Source of the DNA: Casp-actino8 sp001510455
Lineage (GTDB): Bacteria > Actinomycetota > Acidimicrobiia > Acidimicrobiales > Ilumatobacteraceae
Assembly (NCBI GenBank): GCA_027592035.1
Contig: JAQCIK010000002.1
Coordinates: forward strand, 1 to 64,000
Length of the DNA: 64,000 nucleotides
Reading direction: 5' to 3'
The notes beneath the pieces were generated by a model, which saw only the letters and a list, made by a program, of their open reading frames with translations, was not told the origin of the DNA and did not search any database. A program made the position numbers and the translations under genes. This document shows positions 60,224 through 64,000 of the stretch, piece by piece. How positions within the stretch are numbered: position 1 is the stretch's first letter; each line of letters begins with the position of its first letter.

Positions 60224-60994
60224 TCATTCGGGCGTCACGTAGGCGGCGGTGATTCCACCGTCGATCACGAGCGATTGCCCGGTCATCCAGCTGCTCTCGT
60301 CGGAAGCGAGGAACAGCGCGCCGTTGGCGATCTCGTGTGGCTCACCGAAACGCCCCATCGGAATGTGCACGAGACGACGCTCCCTCTTCGCGTCATCGCT
60401 CAAGAACTTGGCGAGCAGCGGGGTCATGATCGGTCCGGGGCACAGCGCGTTGGCTCGGACGCCACGCCGGGCGTAGATCACGGCGATCTCACGCGTCATG
60501 GCCAGAACGGCACCCTTCGACGCCGTGTATGCGACCTGAGGAGTGGCCGCACCCATATGGGCCACGAAACTGGCGACGTTGATGATCGACCCACCTCCCG
60601 ATGCGAGCATCAGTGGAAGAGCGTGTCGACAGCCGAGGAGAACCCCCTTCACGTTGATGTCCATCGTTCGTTCGTAGGTCGACAACGGTGTGTTCTCGGG
60701 CCCGTCGTCGTCGGACAGCATCACACCAGCGTTGTTGTACAGGACGTGGAGCGCGCCGAATTCGTCATGTGCATGTTCGATTGCTGCCGCCACCGAGTCG
60801 GAGTCGGTCACGTCGCACCGCACGTAGGTGGCCTCCCCGCCGGCCGCATCGATGGCCGATATCACGTCGTCACCATCGACGACATCGGCCACGACGACCC
60901 GCGCCCCTTCGGATGCGAACAGCTCGGCGGCTGTTCGTCCGAGCCCGGATGCGGCGCCGGTGATCAGAGCGACCTTGCCCGACAGACGATTCAT
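60224..60994 (-). CDS. Short-chain dehydrogenase/reductase
   Basis: This is a 256-aa SDR from the ATG at 60994, with AGAGGAGAG 4-5 nt upstream. It has TGAASGLGRT, NNAGVM, Ser in INVASFV, and Y-x3-K in YTASK, ending VIDGGITAAY. The frame before 60994 is not SDR-like. It lies 20 nt after the glutamine-synthetase-like gene and 28 nt before the next dehydrogenase, in one operon. Substrate unknown. Confidence 0.92.
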   Translation of the reverse strand: MNRLSGKVALITGAASGLGRTAAELFASEGARVVVADVVDGDDVISAIDAAGGEATYVRCDVTDSDSVAAAIEHAHDEFGALHVLYNNAGVMLSDDDGPENTPLSTYERTMDINVKGVLLGCRHALPLMLASGGGSIINVASFVAHMGAATPQVAYTASKGAVLAMTREIAVIYARRGVRANALCPGPIMTPLLAKFLSDDAKRERRLVHIPMGRFGEPHEIANGALFLASDESSWMTGQSLVIDGGITAAYVTPE

Positions 60995-61014
60995 CAACTC
61001 TCCTCTTTCAGGGA

Positions 61015-62388
61015 TCAAATGCGCTCGAAGTACCGACGGAGCTCCCAATCGGTCACTGATCGATTGAACGATGCCCACTCGGTCTCAGCGGCGCGAAGTA
61101 TCCAATGGTGCACGTCGTCTCCGAAACACTCACGCGCCTTCTCGCTCGTGCGCCAGGCCTCGATCGCATCGGGAAGATTCCATGGAATCCGTTCGACATC
61201 GGTCGCCGTGTACCCGTTGCCTTCGTACGGATCGGGAAGTTCGAGCTGGTGTCGAATGCCGTACAGGCCTCCGGCCAAGCAACCGGCGAACACGAGATAG
61301 CTGATCGCATCGGCCCCGGGAATACGGTTCTCCACCCGAGTCGACGGGCCATGACCGACTTTGCGAAAACCGAGTGTCCGATTGTCGATTCCCCACCCAA
61401 CCCCGGTCGGTGCCCACGACTCGGGCTGGAATCGTTTGTAACTGTTGACCGTCGGCGCCCACAAGAGCGCGAATTCGCGTGCCGTAGCGATCTGCCCGGC
61501 CAAGAAAAACTCGAACATCGAACTCATCTCGTGCGCTCGCGAACGGTCGACGAAGAGATTGGATCCGATCGATTCGTCCCAGAGGCTCACGTGAACGTGA
61601 CACGACGAACCCACGTCGTCGAACGACGGCTTGGCCATGAAGGTGACCGATCTGCCGTGACGTGACGCGAGCTCCTTGGCTGCGAACTTGTAGACGAGAT
61701 TGCGATCGGCCATCTCGATCGCATCGGCATACGACAGATTGATCTCGTGCTGTCCGGCTCCGGCCTCACCCTTCGAGAACTCGACCGGAACCCCGGAAGT
61801 CTCCAGAGCCCGACGGATGTCTCCGATCACGATCTCGTCCTGAGTGGTGATCTGGATGCTGTAGTCCTCGGCGAAGGGCGAGTGAGTGTGCAGATCGTGG
61901 TATCCCGACTCGTAAGCCTGCCGGTACGACTCGTGGTACAAGAAGAATTCGATCTCGCTGCCCAGCATCGGTACGGCGCCGATGGTCCGAAGGGCATCGA
62001 CCTGCTGACGGAGGATCGTTCGCGGCGCCACCGCAACGGCATCTCCCTTCGGCGTGCGGAGGTCGCACACGACGAGGGCAGTTCGATCGAGCCACGACAG
62101 AACGCGAACCGATGACCAGTCGGCGACGGCCACCATGTCGCCGTAACCCGTGTCGAAACTCGAGAAGCGAAAGCCGTCCTCGGGCTGGTCGTCGAGATCG
62201 CACGTGAGCAAGTAATCGCAGTTCTCGGTGCCATGATCGGCCACATGGTCGAGAAAGAAGCGCCCTGAGGTTCTCTTACCCACCAAGCGTCCGTAGCGAT
62301 CCGGGAACGCCATGATCACCGTGTCGACGTCACCCGATGAGATGAGACGGCTCAAGTCGTCGCGCGAAACGACTTCCCTGTCGATCAT
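61015..62388 (-). CDS. Glutamine synthetase-like protein (gamma-glutamyl amine ligase type)
   Basis: This 457-aa protein has the GS fold: GEAGAGQHEINLSYADAIEMADRN, SVTFMAKPSFDDVGSSCHVHVSLW, SYKRFQPESWAPTGVGWGIDNR, and RVENRIPGADAISYLVFAG. Its length and the D-F-S-x-G-x-A-G-x-Q-x-E pattern place it with PuuA/AtdA1/IpuC-type enzymes rather than housekeeping GlnA. These ligate glutamate to an amine using ATP. The neighbouring Rieske and dehydrogenases fit amine degradation. A TAGCGT box 6 nt before the ATG predicts a leaderless mRNA. Confidence 0.88.
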   Translation of the reverse strand: MIDREVVSRDDLSRLISSGDVDTVIMAFPDRYGRLVGKRTSGRFFLDHVADHGTENCDYLLTCDLDDQPEDGFRFSSFDTGYGDMVAVADWSSVRVLSWLDRTALVVCDLRTPKGDAVAVAPRTILRQQVDALRTIGAVPMLGSEIEFFLYHESYRQAYESGYHDLHTHSPFAEDYSIQITTQDEIVIGDIRRALETSGVPVEFSKGEAGAGQHEINLSYADAIEMADRNLVYKFAAKELASRHGRSVTFMAKPSFDDVGSSCHVHVSLWDESIGSNLFVDRSRAHEMSSMFEFFLAGQIATAREFALLWAPTVNSYKRFQPESWAPTGVGWGIDNRTLGFRKVGHGPSTRVENRIPGADAISYLVFAGCLAGGLYGIRHQLELPDPYEGNGYTATDVERIPWNLPDAIEAWRTSEKARECFGDDVHHWILRAAETEWASFNRSVTDWELRRYFERI

Positions 62389-62394
62389 GTGAGC

Positions 62395-62400
62395 ACGCTA
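62395..62400 (-). promoter_or_regulatory. Leaderless promoter -10 box TAGCGT
   Basis: TAGCGT ends exactly 6 nt before the ATG at 62388. It would drive the whole glutamine-synthetase-like operon to 57122. No ribosome-binding site lies in the spacer. Confidence 0.6.
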
Positions 62401-62441
62401 CCCAACGTGGAACCTGACTGGTTCGACGTCGATACCTCAGA

Positions 62442-63188
62442 TCATTTCTTGGCTGATGCCTTCTTGGCCGGCGCGGCTTTTGCCGGCGCAGCCTTCTTCG
62501 GTGCTGCCTTCTTCGGTGCTGCAGCCTTCGCAGGGGCAGCCTTCGTCGCCGCAGCCTTCTTCGGAGCCTCGGCCTTGGCCGGCGCGGCTTTTGCCGGCGC
62601 AGCCTTCTTCGGGGCCGCGTCCTCGTCGTCGACCTTCTTGGTCGGTGCATCGGTCGATTCGCTCTTCGCCGACTTGGCCGCCTTGGCCGGCTTCAGGACT
62701 CCCTTGGCGAGCGCGTCGTCGAGATATTGCTCGGCATCCTCGGTCGACACCTTGAGCGCCGGCGCGATCTCGGAGATCAGGTTGACTCGGGCTCGTTCGT
62801 ACATCGTGCGCTCCGCGGCCGACAGGGAGGCGTCGCGATTACGTGCGGCGAGGTTTCGCACCACTTCGGCCACCTGATACACGTCACCGCTCTTCAATTT
62901 CTCTTGATGATTCTTGAAGCGACGGCTCCAGTTGCTCGGAACGCGCGGGTCGGCCTTCGACAGAACCGCCACCAGATCGGCCAGCTCGTCCGGGGACACC
63001 GGAGGACGGACTCCGACATCGTCGACCTTCGTCAACGGGACCTTCAACATCATTTCCCCGATCACGGTGGACAGGATCAGGTACTCGATCGGCTTTCCGC
63101 TTTCGAACGGGTCCTCTTTGCGGGTCGCCACCACCTTGCACGCTCCGTGCTGTGGGTAGATGACGGTGTCACCCTTCTTGAACTTCAC
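62442..63188 (-). CDS. carD: CarD-family transcriptional regulator with Lys/Ala/Pro-rich tail
   Basis: This 248-aa protein starts at a GTG. Residues 1-165 match CarD/CdnL: the RNA-polymerase-binding N-domain (FKKGDTVIYPQHGACKVV) and the helical DNA-binding part with the conserved Trp at about 87 (NWSRRFKNHQEKLKSGD). After residue 165 follows an 80-residue tail built of Lys, Ala and Pro (APKKAAPAKAA-like repeats), like histone H1 or HMGA. CarD stabilises the open promoter complex at rRNA and other promoters. Mycobacterial CarD ends near residue 162, so the tail is an added feature. GAGGTCC precedes the start. Confidence 0.93.
   Translation of the reverse strand: MKFKKGDTVIYPQHGACKVVATRKEDPFESGKPIEYLILSTVIGEMMLKVPLTKVDDVGVRPPVSPDELADLVAVLSKADPRVPSNWSRRFKNHQEKLKSGDVYQVAEVVRNLAARNRDASLSAAERTMYERARVNLISEIAPALKVSTEDAEQYLDDALAKGVLKPAKAAKSAKSESTDAPTKKVDDEDAAPKKAAPAKAAPAKAEAPKKAAATKAAPAKAAAPKKAAPKKAAPAKAAPAKKASAKK
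62464..62612 (+). repeat. 38-nt direct repeat inside the CarD tail coding sequence
   Basis: The same 38-nt unit occurs at 62464-62501 and 62575-62612, encoding the Ala/Lys/Pro-rich tail. More degenerate copies fill the space between. This is coding low complexity prone to slippage, so tail length may vary between strains. Confidence 0.7.
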
Positions 63189-63227
63189 TCGGACCTCGCT
63201 CGGGGGATGCGGTTCGGCAGGAACTCG

Positions 63228-63233
63228 AGTCTA
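63228..63233 (-). promoter_or_regulatory. Candidate -10 box TAGACT for carD
   Basis: TAGACT on the minus strand is 39 nt before the GTG at 63188, between the tRNA and carD. The leader would include the GAGGTCC site. Confidence 0.4.
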
Positions 63234-63252
63234 GGGCGAACGGCACGGATTC

Positions 63253-63329
63253 TGGCGCCCTCGGCACGATTCGAACGTGCGCGCTACGGATTAGAAGGCC
63301 GTTGCTCTATCCAACTGAGCTACGAGGGC
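63253..63329 (-). tRNA. tRNA-Arg (anticodon UCU)
   Basis: The minus-strand sequence folds as a complete tRNA: a perfect 7-bp acceptor stem (GCCCTCG with CGAGGGC), D-arm GCTC...GAGC, T-arm GCACG-TTCGAAT-CGTGC, discriminator G and a genomically encoded CCA. The anticodon loop is CTTCTAA, giving UCU at 63295-63293, which reads AGA and AGG. The anticodon stem has four pairs plus a C31-U39 mismatch. It lies between carD and cinA. Confidence 0.95.
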
Positions 63330-63379
63330 TTTCCAGAAATCCTACGGAGAATGTGCAGGCTGTCGACGCGACCCCGACG

Positions 63380-64000
63380 TCACGTGGTGTGATCGAGAGC
63401 TCGGCGCAACAGATCGAGGGCCGAGATCACCGCCATCTGCCGCATCGGATCTCGTTGTCCGGGTAGTCGAAAATGAGCAGCGGTCGTCTCGAATCCCTCA
63501 CGCGCCAGCCCGACCCACAAGGTTCCGACTGGCTGCCCGTCCTGTTCGCTCGGACCGGCCACCCCAGTGAGAGACAGACCCACATCGGTACCGAGGAGTC
63601 GTCTGACGCCGTCGGCCATGGCGATCGCCGATTCCTCCGACACCACCGGGCCGGACGGCACACCGAGCAGGTCGTGCTTGACCGCACTGGCGTAGCTGAC
63701 GATCGATCCGTGCAACACGTGACTCGCGCCGGGTATCGACGTGAGCCGACCCGACACCAATCCACCGGTCACCGATTCGGCCACAGCGAGCGAAAGACCC
63801 ATTTCCGCCATACGGCGGATCACGACGGCCTCCATGTTGTCGTCGTCGTATCCGAAGACGTAATCACCGACTTCGTCGAGAACACGCGCCTCCCAGACGT
63901 CAAGAGTCGCGCGGGCTTCGGCATCCGTCTCTCCCTTGGCCGTGAGACGAACCTTCAAGCCTTCCCATCCGCTGGCCAAGAAGGCGAGAGTGGGATTACC
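63380..64000 (-). CDS. cinA: CinA family protein, 5' end beyond window
   Basis: The frame is open from base 64000 to the stop at 63380 and gives about 206 residues. The start reads NPTLAFLASGWEGLKVRLTAK, from the middle of full-length CinA. It is followed by the C-terminal domain: SLAVAESVTGGLVSGRLTSIPGASHVLHGSIVSYASAVKHDLLGV and GLSLTGVAGPSEQDGQPVGTLWVGL. This domain is a nicotinamide-nucleotide amidase (PncC-like) in many bacteria. The Ser-Thr-Gly motif and SYASAVK are conserved. The N-terminal molybdopterin-binding-like domain is cut off by the window end. Confidence 0.93.
   Translation of the reverse strand, partial: GNPTLAFLASGWEGLKVRLTAKGETDAEARATLDVWEARVLDEVGDYVFGYDDDNMEAVVIRRMAEMGLSLAVAESVTGGLVSGRLTSIPGASHVLHGSIVSYASAVKHDLLGVPSGPVVSEESAIAMADGVRRLLGTDVGLSLTGVAGPSEQDGQPVGTLWVGLAREGFETTAAHFRLPGQRDPMRQMAVISALDLLRRALDHTT

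Noticed and set aside
62464..62612. Tandem DNA repeat as a mobile element or CRISPR-like array
   Set aside because: The repeat encodes the Lys/Ala/Pro tail of CarD and keeps frame. Units are unequal, with no spacers.
1..64000. Genomic island, prophage or insertion sequence
   Set aside because: No transposase, integrase, phage gene, terminal inverted repeat or direct-repeat boundary was seen, and gene packing and style are uniform across the window. The tRNA-Arg shows no partial 3' copy nearby that would mark an attachment site.

Overview
The window is GC-rich, almost gap-free bacterial chromosome with short intergenic regions and many ATGA or GTGA start/stop overlaps. The gene families point to a high-GC actinobacterium: four complete cytochromes P450 and one P450 fragment, ten short-chain dehydrogenases (SDRs), two LLM-class (F420/flavin) oxidoreductases, a mycothiol-dependent isomerase-like protein, SnoaL-like and DUF35/thiolase pairs, and a CarD regulator. 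An environmental Acidimicrobiia-type organism (Ilumatobacter-like) is my best guess; this is inference from gene content and cannot be proven from the window. I see no insertion sequence, phage gene, CRISPR array or rRNA.

Layout. (1) 1-6.5 kb: a P450 C-terminus, then on the minus strand P450 -> PEP-utilising-domain protein -> LLM oxidoreductase -> P450 -> SDR. (2) 6.6-9.7 kb, plus strand: molybdopterin oxidoreductase, a CMD/AhpD-like gene with an in-frame TGA exactly where the second Cys of the CxxC motif belongs, followed by a hairpin that fits the bacterial SECIS rules (a probable selenoprotein), and a limonene-epoxide-hydrolase-like protein. (3) 9.7-16.7 kb, minus: a branched-chain-type ABC importer with two LivF/LivG pairs, one fused LivH-LivM permease and a lipoprotein binding protein. 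(4) 16.8-31 kb: enoyl-CoA hydratase and acyl-CoA synthetase; P450-SDR-Rieske on plus; carotenoid oxygenase, ABM, SDR, VOC; then DUF35-thiolase-SnoaL-acyl-CoA synthetase-VOC. (5) 31-37 kb: phosphotransferase, SDRs, mycothiol-type isomerase, TIM-barrel isomerase, zinc alcohol dehydrogenase. (6) 37-49 kb: two acyl-CoA synthetases, two Rieske oxygenases, a 70-aa protein, a ThuA-like protein, nitroreductase, PPOX-type flavoprotein, P450 and three SDRs. (7) 49-57 kb: TetR regulator divergent from an acyl-CoA dehydrogenase, then SDR, a second ThuA-like protein and an acetoin/2-oxo-acid dehydrogenase set (E1a, E1b, AcoX, E2 with two subunit-binding domains; no E3). (8) 57-62.4 kb, minus: glutamine-synthetase-like ligase, SDR, 3-hydroxyisobutyrate-type dehydrogenase, Rieske oxygenase, LLM oxidoreductase. 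(9) 62.4-64 kb: conserved housekeeping genes (CarD, tRNA-Arg, CinA).

Together the genes look like several catabolic modules for hydrophobic or cyclic carbon: import (ABC system), oxygenation (P450, Rieske, LLM), alcohol and ketone oxidation (SDR, ADH), CoA activation (four acyl-CoA synthetases) and side-chain cleavage (ECH, ACAD, thiolase-DUF35). The substrates cannot be named from sequence. No ferredoxin, ferredoxin reductase, E3 or selenocysteine machinery lies in the window, so these must be encoded elsewhere.

Many genes have a TANNNT box exactly 6 nt before the start codon, implying leaderless mRNAs. Others carry a strong GGGGGA-type ribosome-binding site.
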